Below, in pieces: positions 24,287 through 36,743 of a stretch of 64,000 bases of DNA (position 1 is its first letter; every line of letters begins with the position of its first letter). Made by a program: the position numbers and the translations under genes. Origin of the DNA: Trichinella spiralis (lineage: Eukaryota > Nematoda > Enoplea > Trichinellida > Trichinellidae); the NCBI GenBank assembly GCA_000181795.3, contig CM012953.1:12732218-12796217 (forward strand). The letters run 5' to 3'. The notes under the pieces were generated by a model. It made no database searches, had not been told where the DNA came from, and saw only the letters and a list, made by a program, of their open reading frames with translations.

Positions 24287-26472
24287 TCACTTGGCAGCAG
24301 CTTGACAAAAACCATTTGGACCACATATGAGAGTGTAATAGTCGGTTTGGAATTTTGGCAAGTGTTCTTGCAAAATTGCATTACTAACACGACCTCGTTG
24401 TTCCAAGTCCGATTTTTCAGGCTTACTGAGAAATCGTACAATTTTCAATCTAAATTCAAAAATTATTTGAGCAACATGCAAAGATAAAAACAACACTGCC
24501 CAATTAATTCATTGTACTCACCGTTTAGCATAGCGATCCGAAAGCAAACGAAACTCTTCTTCGAAAAAAATGTCACATTTGCGTTCGTTGAAAATTAAAA
24601 TTAAAATTTCCCTAAAATATAAAACAAAAAAAATTATTGTCATATTTTAAAAATTGATTTATGATTTTTTTAATTACGATGTGGTGGTGTATTTTAAACT
24701 GTAAGGTGTCAGAGTGCAAAATGGAGTCAGTCCAGTGCCGGCAGCCAAAAAAATCAATTTCGAAGCATTGTGCAATTTCACTAGATCGAAAGCGTTGGAC
24801 GGAAAATGACGACTAATTTCAACTTGATCACCCTGCATAAGATGCTTGATAGATGAAGACATCTCTCCATTGTCGTAAAGTTTGATGATGAAGCACAACG
24901 AACAGGTGAACGATTCATTTTCAAATTCATGCATCGACTTTGGTACCGGAGTATACGGCCGTTGGACATTATTAATCTCTGCATAATGAAAATCGATCAT
25001 ATTTTATTTATCAACATCAAACACAACGGATAATTTTATCAATTATATCAATATATTATTATTATTATTATTATCATTATCACAGCAAATTATTTATTCT
25101 CAACTCGCACTTACTTTCATCATTCAATCGCCAAAACATGTGACAACCAATTGTCACATTGACTGCAATCTCAAACGGAAGTAAAAGCACGAACATGAAT
25201 ATATCTTTTGCTAATTTGACAATTTTTTCCAATTTACAAATTTTAAATTGATATTCTACAATTCAAATCAAATCAAATAGACAAATCAAACACCACTAAA
25301 TAATACTAAATAAATATACTGTCATTGTTGGAAATTTCTTTCGATATTTTAACAATCTCGCCATTTTGAATTATCGATTCCAACGTTTTAATATTAATTC
25401 GAACTTGTCCATCAGTGCATTGATTTACTGAAAATTCAGACTATTTAGAAATTTTCAAAAAATTAAATATCATAAAAACTCACTTTTACTTTCAACTGGG
25501 CATGTTTTGCAAATTACATCTTGAAATATATAAATGAATACAAAAAAAATTTAAATATATAAGATGAGATGTAGTGAATACTTTGCTCACCCCAGTTGAA
25601 CATTACATCAAGATTACACAAATGAATAATCAAATGAACACTTGTTGATGTTACACACACAATGCACATCCCGGTGAAAAGCTTTTGGCTTTCAGTGCAT
25701 AACAAGAGTTCAATACTGTCTAATTTTCTACACCAACTGCATCTGAAATAAATGATCAATTATTGTTGAAAAATAAAAATAAATTTATTTCAACTTTATA
25801 TCTTTTTCCACAATTTTTCCACAGTTCAAAAACTGACTCGAAGCTAGTTGATGTTCGCCTAATAAATAAAAATAATTCAATTCTCAGTTTGAAAATATAT
25901 CAATATATTTATAAAAATTTTCAGTCAACATACCTGGTGTAAAAATTTTATTTAAATATCCAACAAAACAATTTTTCAAAATGGAATCAAAGTTTACCCA
26001 TGGATGATGCTGTAAGACAAGTTAAAATTTGAATAAATCAATGAACAAAAAATATGTACGTCAAAAATAATAATAATTAGATCATTAATTATGTCCTATG
26101 TATTATTATACAAAGGACACATATTCCAAATTGAACAATTACTTTATTAAACAAGGCAGTGCCATCTGAACCAGCAGCTTGCAACAATATTTCAGCACCT
26201 CCTGGATGAAAATCAACATATGGCGTTACGTTGTAAACTTTACCTTAAATGGACAAGATAAAATGCAAAATAACATTCAGAAAAAAAGAACAACCTTGTA
26301 TAGCTATCCACAAATCGTCCAATGTTGAATGCTTTCTCAGCATTTCCGTCGTAACGTTCAAAATTTTCCCACCGGTCTTTGCCATATCCGAACTGTTGCG
26401 GCAGTGATTCATCCAATGAAGCATACTTCGGCCAGGCCGAACTCCGACAGCTTTTCCACTTTTGCGACTCAT
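24287..26472 (-). CDS. cyb5r4: Cytochrome b5 reductase 4 (Ncb5or) fusion protein
   Basis: Eleven exons sum to 454 residues: 26472-26295, 26243-26143, 26009-25934, 25858-25795, 25742-25591, 25519-25484, 25427-25320, 25210-25115, 24978-24678, 24611-24522, 24449-24287. A cytochrome b5 domain (about 35-118) has heme ligands H72 in H-P-G-G and H95 in H-P-W-V-N; the N-terminal G-x-R-P-G-R-S-x-x-x-W motif is typical of Ncb5or. A divergent CS domain follows (about 135-235). The flavin reductase part has R-P-Y-T-P-V (FAD) near 277, a G-x-x-S/T motif (G-E-M-S-S-S), G-T-G-L-T-P near 350 and C-G-P at 443-445 (NAD(P)H). Ncb5or passes electrons from NAD(P)H through FAD to heme, and is linked to fatty-acid desaturation and redox balance at the ER. 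Exons 4 and 6 use weakly supported donors. Confidence 0.9.
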
Positions 26473-28110
26473 ATCCTACAGCAGTAAGCTTTCAGTAAGA
26501 GTGCGAACAGTGCAAAAAACCATAAAATCCATATTCAAACACAATTCAAAAAAACAATACACAACACAAATACAACTGAATGAATAAAACAACAAAAGCA
26601 TTTAGCTATTCACAAGTTTGGAAGTTGCGCTGCAGCCCATTGCATGTGCATGCGACTTGTCAAAGTCGAGAAAAGGAAGAAAATGAGCCCTGCTGAAATA
26701 TGTTGGAAGCACTGAAAACAATACAAATAAACATACTTTTTTCTCTTAAAATAAATTATTAACAGAATAACAAAACATTATCGAATAATTTTGAAATGTT
26801 TTCAATTGCAATTACATCGCAGTAAAAGCAATTAAACAAAAGCATTATGAAACAAAATTGCACGCATTAAATAAAGCAAAATTCAACATAAAAAATGCTC
26901 AACAGTCAATCAAATTCACACAGACAAAGAAAAAACAAAAGCAACTCTACGGCATCAAAATTCGAACTAATCCATACAAATTAAAGTTGAACACTACTTA
27001 TTGACAAATGGACTTCCTCGCGTTAATGAGAAATGCATGCGCAATCAATGCATCCGATGTTTACTAGAACTTAAACTGCTTAATTAAAGTTCAATTCACA
27101 ATTTAGATAAAATTAAGTTGAAATAAAACAGCATGCAAAAAAATTATGATACAATTTTCATTTTATTCAAGCATTATCTCATTAAATTCATGCCAGTTGA
27201 AGAAAATTTTCAGCTAAAGTTACGATATGAATAAGAACTTTATCAAGCGTATATTACTAATAATATAAAAAATATAAAATTTTCAATTGCATGCAAAATA
27301 ACTCAAGATAATCTCAAGATGTTTGCTGCTTACGCTTTCGCCAGCAGCAAAAAACTTGAAATAAACATACATGAACACATTTAAAACATGAAAAAGAGGA
27401 AATATAAAATTAATAAAGAAAAACAATCGGAAATAATTGATGTATTGAAAATATACAATAATTTAAAAGAAAAATAAAATTTCAGAAAAGCAAAATTTAT
27501 TGTTGAAAAAATTAAATTTGGCATACTGTACACCACAGCAGAAAAAAATCACGTTAGAATGTGGAAATTTGGATTATAATAAAGAATAATGAAACAGTAA
27601 AGTGTTAAACACTTTAATTCAAAATTAAAAAATTTCTGAATTATAAATTTGACAAATGAAATATTGTGTGCTATTAAAATATCTTTAACATATTCGCATG
27701 CCACCCTTAATTAATCAATGAAAATGCACTCTTGAAATATTTTAAAACTTACTCACTTGCTATATGTTCAAAAAACAATTTATTTGTTGTTTTAATTTAA
27801 TTTTTACATAGAATTAGTTATGTTAATGGAACTCTAAAATGAAATTATGTGTCAGCATTTATTTTGAGGTATTTTAAAGATCCTGATTGATTATATAAAG
27901 TATTTTAATTTTTTTAGAAATGAATTTTATAAAAGAATTTTTTAAGATTAAACATGAGCATATTTCTTACGGTAATGATTTGGTGGCATCCTTCATCGTT
28001 TTTTGAATTAAATCCTATTTATTAAGATTTATTTAAGAATCCAAAAGATATAAATGAAACTATTTATTACAAGTTATATTAATTTACTGTAAGCTGTTTT
28101 GATTTGAAAA
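26473..28110. other. Divergent intergenic region, no gene recognised
   Basis: Lies between the 5' ends of Ncb5or (minus) and the isochorismatase gene (plus), so it should hold both promoters. A short inverted repeat, TTTGCTG/CAGCAAA, sits at 27322-27351. No open frame of interest. Confidence 0.5.
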
Positions 28111-28828
28111 ATGTCTCGACAAATGTTGCAAAAATTATCTGCAAGCAATTCATTGCTGCTCATCTGTGACATGCAAGAACGATTTCGCAATACAATCGAC
28201 TTTTTCCCGGAAATAGTGCAAGTGGCTCAGCGCCTTTTGGAAGGTTCCAAACTGTTGGGTGTACCTGTTGTGGCAACGGAACAATATCCGAAAGGTTTGC
28301 ATATTTTGTTTCATTCAAAATTGTTCACAGCGTTATCAAGCATCTAATTGCTATTAGGATTGGGCAAAACTGTCGCTGAATTAGATTTGGTCAAATACAA
28401 CGTGCCCGTGTTTGAAAAAACATGCTTCTCAATGCTGCAATGCGACAAAGTCGCTTCTCACATCCAGTCACAATTTTCCGATCGCAAAACGGTTATATTG
28501 TGCGGTATTGAAGCTCACGTTTGCATTTATCAAACAGCGATCGATTTGCTTGAAAAAAATTTCAACGTCCATCTTGTCGTTGATGCAACATCATCCAGAA
28601 ACCGAGTTGATAGGTGCTATTGTTTTTCGTTCTTCTATTTTATGTTAATTAATTGATTTTTTTGTTGGCTTTAGATTTTTCGCTTTTAGACAATTGGAAC
28701 GGCTTGGTGCTTTGTTGACTACAAATGAATGCGTGCTGCTGGGTCTTGTTCAAGATGCTGGAAAGCCACAATTTCGTGCAGTTCAGAAACTGATCATGGA
28801 TTTGACACCAAATACTGGATTGTTGTAG
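28111..28828 (+). CDS. Isochorismatase-domain protein (ISOC1/2-like hydrolase)
   Basis: Three exons (28111-28294, 28358-28613, 28675-28828) give 197 residues, the usual length for the family. The sequence follows metazoan ISOC2: [10 protein letters not shown] with the catalytic-type Asp near residue 20, [17 protein letters not shown] with the Lys, and [12 protein letters not shown] with the nucleophile-type Cys, then V-V-D-A and S-R-N-R-V-D-R. The fold is a cysteine hydrolase related to nicotinamidase and isochorismatase. The substrate of animal ISOC proteins is not established. All three catalytic-type positions are kept, so activity is plausible. Confidence 0.92.
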
Positions 28829-29981
28829 ATGAAATTTTAAATATTCTTTTTTTTTTCATTAGCTTTCTCTGATGAAACTGCTTCACAGTGTTTAGCAACA
28901 TGTGTAGGTAATAATTTTTTCCTGGAAACAAGGATAAAAATAGATCGGTCGCTTTGATCTTCGATCACAGTTAGTAAATATTAATGATGCTAGTACTTGT
29001 AGTTGTGTGTTTAATAAATAGGAAAAATTGTTTACTATATTACATCATAAATGTTTATTTATTTTACATTTTGTTAATTTTCTTACATTTTAGATTATTG
29101 AAATTTCATATTTTCAGTTTATTCGACCAAACAGATAAATATAAAATTAGTTTGCAGACAAAAAAAATTTAAGAATTAAAAAACAATAATACGTTCATTT
29201 TTCTTGTTTGTTTTTAAATAATTTTTACATTTGTATAACAAGTGCAGGAATTTAATCTACTGCAAATGTAATGATAAATCCTGAAATAATTTTCATTTCA
29301 CAAATAAATAAGCCCATTTTGTAAGAAAGCTGATGCATGGATAATTGCAATTTTTTGAAAAAAACAATAATAGCATTGCATATTTGTGTGTGCATACGTG
29401 TAAATTTGAAATCAGCTGGATGATGCATTTCATGAAAACATCTGCATCGAAGTTTTCTTAACACAGAATGAATAATTGTAGATGTGTTTGATGCTTGCTG
29501 CAATGCAATTTTATTTTTAATAAATACGAACATTTGAACTAAATTTCATGTTTTGTCATAAGGAAGCATGGATTTTATGTACAAATTTTAAAATAAATTA
29601 ATCTATTAATTTGTTTTATGATGAACAACTGCTGTTAGACCATCTTACATTATCATATTAATGAATATTATCAGAAAATTATAATTTGTTATTGTATATT
29701 ATATTATATTTTGTACCCTATTTTTAAACTTATATAAAAAATTTAGTATAAATTTAATAAAAAAAATATGGCAAATGAAGAATGCTTCAAATTTTATAAA
29801 CTAAAATAATACAATTTAATACTTAAATATCAATTACTTGTTACAGACTGCTATGATGTTAATGAAATTAGCATTTGAACGTTTTGATGATATAGCTTGT
29901 CATTTTTTTATATTTTTTAATTGTTTATTTACTATTTCTGAAGAAATACTGTTTTTTATTTTAAATTAATTATTCTGCTTC
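28829..29981. other. Intergenic, no gene recognised
   Basis: AT-rich spacer between two plus-strand genes. It carries the 3' UTR of the isochorismatase gene and the promoter of the MAP2K gene. A minus-strand open frame at 29533-29252 resembles no family. Confidence 0.5.
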
Positions 29982-32942
29982 ATGCCTGCTCACTGTCCTG
30001 GTAAATGTCCTAAAAGGTGGGCTTTCTTGTAGTCGTTTTGATTGAATTATTTTGCAGGTGCAATTAAATCAAAAAGAAAAGTCAATGTTGCGAAAATTGC
30101 AGTGTCCAACGCACCATTCTCGGTTCCCAAACCCCCTGCAAACTTAGAGGACCATTTTTCGGTCAAAATCAATGACACTTTGTATGAAATTCGAGCTGAA
30201 GATCTTATTCGCATTAAAGAACTCGGTCGTGGAAGCTATGGAATTGTGGAAACGATGCTGCACTCTGCTTCAAATACAGTTTTTGCTGTGAAAGTATTTT
30301 ACAATTTCTTGTTTATTTGCTTATTGTTTACTGAGCTTTTTAGTCAGTGGCAACACGTTTATCTTTGATAAACAAATTGACGTCTAGATACAGTTGAATA
30401 CTCAGTGATAATTTTCTCTAACATAAATAAGCACGCTTTGCTGGTTTTTGCTTTTGAATTAGGTTAAATTAGTTTTCAAATATGTTTACTTGCAGTCAGT
30501 TTTAACGGAGAGGGGACATTTATTTGATATTTTACTTCGAAAGTTTTATTCACAGATTTGTTTAATAATTGTTATGAAATAATCTTTTCACAGTTTTTAT
30601 AGCTTTTAATAAACAAATGTATTGTTACGTTTTTGTTTTATTTATCTTTATTTGGTTTGATTTTTGTCAAATTAAAGATGTAGCTGAGAAAGTTGGTTAT
30701 AATTGAATTCTTAAGAACCCGATGATATTGATTTTTCAAAGCTTGCATATTATTGATTCAAATTACTTTGAAAGGACTCTACTTATTCATGTTTAAATTT
30801 CAGTATATTGATAATTGAATTTAAATATTCTTTTGAATTTTGTAAACGCAAATAATATTTCTGAATACCTGGAAACTATCCTTTTCTGGTAAATAAATGT
30901 AATTTTATGTAAATGTTGAACTTTAAAATGCAGTCGGCCCTCAACATTCGCAGATTTGATTATTTTCGGATTTCAAAACCAGCAAAAAGATAAATCCTAT
31001 TTTTAGACCCTAGTGTGTATGTATGCTGTGGATCTGCACGTTCAATGGAGGGTTGTTTTCGCTTATGAGGTTCCACACCATAGCAGTAGTGATAACGACG
31101 TAACCAAACTGAGAGGCTAAATTACCGCTACTAATGCTAAGATGACAAAGATAAAAACATTAGGTTGAAGGGAAAGGAGGCGCTACGAACGGGAAGTTGG
31201 TTTACGTCAGCACTGGTTCCGTGATTCCAGATGCTTGCTCCAGACTGGTCAACTAGTCCAGACATGTCTTGAAGTGCAGAATGTCCGCTTTCATGCTAGC
31301 AACATGCAGCGTGAAAATAATATAAAATTTGAGTAAACACGTAATTTATATATATATATATATACTATTAAAAATATATATATAATAATATATATATATA
31401 TACTATTAAAAAAGATGAGCCGGAGGGTCTATGCACTTCTGGCAATGATTTTGACTGTTATACACTTAATAAAACGAATAAAAAATAAATACAGGATAAA
31501 TATTTAACATGCACATCAGTAGATGGTCCATGATATTATTCCTTGCAGATTTCAGGCAACTGCGTATAATTATAAGGCATCAGCGGCGGGATGTATGAAT
31601 AGAAGTGACAACTATTTGCGGAATTCGTCATTTGCGGTTCATACCGCGAATGTTGAGGGTCGACTGGATAACCAACGTATTGTCGTTTCAAGCTTTTAAA
31701 ATAATTTTTATCAACCAGTAGTTTATTATAAAGTAGTTTGTGATTTTTACTTTTAGAGAATTCATTTAACAGTAAATGATGAAGAGCAAAAACGAATGTT
31801 AATCGAATTAAATACAAGCATGAAAAGTGGCAGTTGTCCACATATGGTGCAGTTTTATGGAGCAATGTTTCGTGAAGGCGACGTTTGGTTGTGCATGGAA
31901 GCAATGGATTTGTCGTTGGATAAGTTTTATCGCATGTGTGTAGACCAGAAACGCATAATACCAGATTTTGTTTTATGCAAAATTGCGCGTTCAGTATTGA
32001 AAATTTTTATTTTCTGACAAATAAATAAATATGCATCTATATGTATACGTTTCTTTCAGATTGTGGAAGCGTTGCATTACATGAAGCAGGAGTTAAATTT
32101 GATGCACCGGGATGTAAAACCTAGCAATGTTCTTTTAAATCGAAAAGGAGAAATTAAAATTTGCGACTTTGGCATCAGTGGCCATCTAACTGACTCATTG
32201 GCCAAGACGATAAATGCTGGTTGCAAACCATACATGGCGGTAATTTTGTTTTATTTTCAATTCTGCTATTATTAATACTGTTATTATTAAATTACAAATT
32301 TTTTTTTCTTGCAACGTTAATAATTTCTTTTTTTTTCAAGTAAATCTTGATGGATAATTTTGAAAATTAATACCATATTTAATTTGTTTTTAACATATTT
32401 TAAAATAATTTATTCGATTTTGGTATGATGATTAGAATAAAATATTGTGTGTTGTAGCCAGAAAGAATTAATCCGCACGATGAAGCCCAGCACGCTTATG
32501 ACATCCGATCGGATGTTTGGAGTCTTGGTATAACAATGATAGAAGTGGCCACGGGTAATCATCCTTACTCAAAGTGGAAAACTCCATTTGAACAATTGAA
32601 GCAAGTTGTCATGGATTCTCCGCCAAAACTGCCTAACAGGAATTTTTCCGAAGAATTTGAAAGTTTTGTAGAATTATGGTAAGTATTATTTTTGTTCTTC
32701 TTTTTTTTAATTATTTTTGTGTAAAATATTTTGAAAATACCATTTCTGATGTTAGTTTGAAGAAAAATTTCAAAGAACGTCCGAAATACAAAGATCTGCT
32801 TGAGCATCCATTTCTAAAAAGATTTGAAAACTGTGAAAATGATGTTGCAGCTTTTATCAATGAAGTTTTGAATGATGCTAACTGCGGTGCAGTCAGCGAA
32901 ATTGCTTCAACTTTGCACAAGCTATCCGTTTCAGAATCGTAA
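29982..32942 (+). CDS. sek-1: MAP kinase kinase of MKK3/6 (SEK-1) type
   Basis: Six exons (29982-30000, 30058-30293, 31757-31993, 32060-32239, 32458-32678, 32756-32942) give 359 residues. Kinase landmarks: glycine loop G-R-G-S-Y-G near 63, lysine K85 in A-V-K, H-R-D at 180-182, D-F-G at 200-202, and an activation loop S-L-A-K-T with S210 and T214 at the MKK6 phosphorylation positions, then [22 protein letters not shown] is nearly that of C. elegans SEK-1. The enzyme phosphorylates p38 (PMK-1) in stress and innate immune signalling. Exon 1 is only 19 bases (M-P-A-H-C-P plus one base); it was chosen because it supplies an ATG and a GT donor in the right phase. Intron 2 (30294-31756) is long and holds a transposon-like element. 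Confidence 0.92.
30931..31666. mobile_element. Non-autonomous pogo/Tigger-like element in sek-1 intron 2
   Basis: The left end CAGTCGGCCCTCAACATTCG at 30931 and the right end, read on the minus strand from 31666 (CAGTCGACCCTCAACATTCG), form terminal inverted repeats of about 23 bases with one mismatch in the first 20. The CAGTCGGCCCTC start is like that of pogo/Tigger-derived elements (MER2-type). No transposase frame remains in the 736 bases. The interior is GC-richer than the intron, with an AT-repeat block at about 31349-31410. I do not see the expected TA target duplication at the ends. Confidence 0.75.
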
Positions 32943-33768
32943 TAACGAGCTTTTTATTATCCTTAATTTTTCTGCTAAATTGCACTTTTCCTCTTTTGTT
33001 TTACATATTTTGTTTGCATTACAATACAATGCAATGTTTGCGCATTCTATTCTAAATGAAAGAAATTATTTTTGGTTTAATTAATTAATGTTTATTCATT
33101 TGGTTCAATTTTATTGTTCACTTATTGCAGTAATTGTTCAAACTGCGTAATGTGATTTCCTTAATACGATTATGAGCTGTAAGGCTTTTATATCTGTTGT
33201 GCATATTCAAACAGTTCAACCTTGGAAAATATATTTTTCTAAATGAATTAATTGTGTATAGTTGTACATTATCAATGCTGTTAATTGAACGTTGCATCAT
33301 CCGGTGTTTCATGCATTCTGTTGAGGTTATATTTTATCATTAGCTGATATTTAAGAATATTTGAAAAAGATTATTTATTAAATGACGTAAAAATGTTTGC
33401 ACGTGTTTTTCAGTACACAGATGAGATGGAGATGGAAATCTGCCTTGCAGTTTTATTAGTTTAAATGATTGATTGCATTGCAGATGATGTTGTTGTCTCG
33501 GTCAGAATTTTTTAAAAATCACATTGTTGAAATTGAGTATTTCACAAATTACTAGTTTATAGAAAGCGGTTTCAGAATTCCTATTCGTGAAATTCACTAT
33601 ATTGGCAGTATATATAATCAACTGTTTCAGCACTCTAATGAGCAGCGATGAGTATGCAATTAAAATCGTTAGTAATGCAGAAAAGTTATTTAAACAATAG
33701 CCAAAGCTCGCACAACCCTGTAAATTGTATTCAGTTTTCTTATTTCCCTTTTTGTTCAAAGCTTGAAC
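32943..33768. other. Convergent intergenic region
   Basis: Between the 3' ends of sek-1 (plus) and calsequestrin (minus). AT-rich; no gene seen. Confidence 0.5.
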
Positions 33769-36743
33769 TCAGAGTTCCTTCTTTCTTCGGTGTTTGGCAG
33801 TTGGCTGTTCTTTTGGTTCACTTTCGTCATCTAAAATTTCACATTATTTGACAATGATATGCATTTAAAATAATTATAACATTTTTTACATTTTACAATA
33901 AATTTAGTAAAGAGAGAAAATGAATTTATTTTTTCAACTTTCTACATTTACCTCCCAAACGAATTTCGTCGTTCATTATTTGATCTATCCAAACTTGCAG
34001 CACTTCCAAGTTTTGGGCTTCATATTGGACAGGATCTTGAAGATTCAATTGACTCATATCGAACCAAACGCCTTCACGCTTTATAAAGGAAACAGTTATC
34101 AAAATATGCATAAAAATTTGTTTTACAATGCAACACAGTCATACGTCTGAGATGTCCACAAGGCCAAGCTGCGGATCGTTTTCAATTTCAATACCAAAGA
34201 TGGACTCCCATTCGTCGATCATAAGTGGAAACTCATCCGGATCAATCAGTACAATTTCCAACGACCCTGCATAGTGGGAATTAGCAGTGTTTAATTTTTT
34301 CAATAGTTCAAAAACCGCTTCTCCGGCTTCTTCTTCTTCATCACAAAAAGCGACGATCATCCTTTCACTCGGTTCAGGATCTTTCTGTATTTTGGAAAAA
34401 GTGAATAATTTTCAAATTTTGAAATACTTTTTTTCCACTTACCCAAACGTTGAAAAAGTTTTTCGTCGTGAGCTTTTGCATGACTGGCTCTTTGTTAGCG
34501 CGTATCCAATCCTCAAGTTCTCTTTCTGTATCAGCCTTAAAAAAGTTTACAGGTTTTTGTAATGATAATAATGAAACATGTTTTATCATTGCATAAATGT
34601 AAATTTTCTTTTTTGATTAATTAATATGGTAAAGTTTGATTTGGAGACAAAAAATTATAAATATTAATAATTAGGTGTGAAAGGGCAATTTTGTTCTTAC
34701 ATCTCTAGGAGCAACAACTGGAACATTGTCGAATGGTCTGTAGAGACGAATTTCGTTCGGTTTTGTTATTCCCAGTCGTCTAGCCCACTGAAAAAAATCA
34801 CGTTTTTGTTTTCAAATAAATTTACATATAATAAGTTTTCATTACATATGTGTCTACTACTGCAAAGCATCGCACTTCGTTCATGAAATCCTCGGCCGCT
34901 TCTTCAAATTCTTTTAAATCTGAACAATGTTTCGACAAATATTTGAAATGTTTTTTCAAAAGGGAAATCAATTACCGCGTCCTCCTGGATTGAAATAGCC
35001 AATTACACGAACATCCGTATCTTTGGCGGCATGGAATTCGATCTCTTCATGTTTGGAATTGATCACCACCACAGGATCATCGGGCATCTGGTTGAAAGAT
35101 CTTAAGCCGGGCTTGAGCCGAATTGAAATCTGGTCCAAAAATGGACACTCACCTCAAAAACCCACGACACAAACGTATGCGGATCGAAAATTCCAAAGTA
35201 TTCAATTTTGTTGCCATCTTTGTAAACGTGAATTGTATCTTCGCCTTTTTCAACTCCTATATTAATTCTTGATCATGTAGACTAATAAGAACAGTGTAAT
35301 CTTTCATATTTTTTAAATGCTCAACAATTTGTTAATTGTTGTTTATCAGAGAATGCAATTCAAAAAATTATCATTATAATTTAGCTGGTATTTAAAGAAT
35401 TTGCAAAAAAAGCAACGATCATCATCATTGTCATCAGCATTAAGCTATGCCAGTTGCTGTTTTGATGACGCAAAGTGTGAACATCATTTAAAACATCATC
35501 TTCTGATTGCAAAATTCGACTGATTGTAAAAGTTGAGAAAAGAATGAATAAAATGAGCAAGGCAAAATTACACCATTGAAAATTATAATAAAAAGTAAAC
35601 AGGCGAGAATTGCGGTTGCGCGTTTCACAATGCAAATGAGTCAACAACACTATTAAGCAGCAAGAATCTGCTTGAGAAAGTGAAGAGGTTGTTTTTCAAG
35701 CTTTTCCAAGGATTGTTGAAAGAAAGGAAATTTTATTTTTAAATTTACTAATGCAAATGTCTTTTTTTCAAAGAAGAAGCTATTAATGAAAATGCAAAGC
35801 AACACGATGTAATAATGAATGATGGAGTGTGAAATTGAAAGTGAAAAGAAAAACTTTAACAATATTTTAAAACTTGGACGAAAAAGCATTTGCAATAAAA
35901 ACCTCGCATAGTTGCAGCTTTGAGCAAGTATTTCGAGTTAAAGTGGACGTCAAACGCAAAATAGCCAGCAAACAAGTGTGAAAGAGACGCGACTATATAC
36001 GAATTATATGACAGCAATCAGAGCAGAATCAAACAATGCAAAACAACTTCATAATGTTATTAATATTTCTAGAAACAACAGTGGAAGAGAAATAAATTTT
36101 TTTAAAAATAAATATCATCCCAAACAAAACAATTTTAGCAGTTGCAATTATAAATGGATTTCACGTGAACTGAAATAATTTAAGGTTAAATGATATGGTA
36201 AGCAACTGTTGTTTTCAGTTTGGAAACATGCAAAGCGGGCTTTGTTCTGAAATCTTACCTTCTTGCTTGCGAAGTCGGCTTTCTTTAGTCGTGTTTACAG
36301 TGTAAATTGCAAAACCACGCCTCTCTAACACTTGAGCGCTGATCTAGAAAATATTTAAATAAATTTAAATTTTGAAATACACAATTTCAGTTTCAATGGA
36401 ATAAAAATGTCCAACAAACTTGCAAAAAGCATTCATATTGAAGCAGTTCGTCGTCGTCGGCTTCAACATCAGAAAAAAATACAATCGGTATGGTGTTCTT
36501 GGTGCTGTGGACAGTTTTGTTGAAGTTGCGTTCATTCAGTTCAGACGTACGATCGACGCCGTCATATTTCAGACCAGGGAAACCAAAAATTATGCAAGAG
36601 CCGTCTGCTAGAGAAGACGACGAACCGGCACCGGTGACAATTTCATTTTTGATTATTAAAAAGATGAATATGAAAAATCGGAGAAGATCATTAAAAATTG
36701 GTCCTCGCCTATGTCCAGCAACATCCTGCATCGTGGTCGTCAT
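33769..36743 (-). CDS. csq-1: Calsequestrin
   Basis: Ten exons sum to 435 residues: 36743-36420, 36343-36259, 35256-35153, 35087-34976, 34919-34846, 34787-34701, 34535-34443, 34384-34145, 34078-33952, 33830-33769. After a signal sequence (hydrophobic run near 21-33) the protein follows calsequestrin's three thioredoxin-like domains: L-K-Y-D-G-V-D-R, A-Q-V-L-E near 110, F-E-E-A-A-E-D-F, Y-R-P-F-D-N-V-P, I-D-P-D-E-F-P-L and Q-L-G-L-V-D-I-S-D. Calsequestrin is the main Ca2+ buffer of the sarcoplasmic reticulum. The last exon was placed by phase: it adds D-D-E-S-E-P-K-E-Q-P and ends R-R-K-K-E-L, so there is no long Asp/Glu tail. Intron 2 is about 1 kb. The start could also be the in-frame ATG at 36731. 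Confidence 0.9.

Noticed and set aside
29252-29533. 93-codon minus-strand open frame
   Set aside because: No family similarity and no supporting splice or poly(A) context.
31536-31904. 122-codon minus-strand open frame
   Set aside because: It straddles the end of the inverted-repeat element and sek-1 exon 3, so it is a chance frame.
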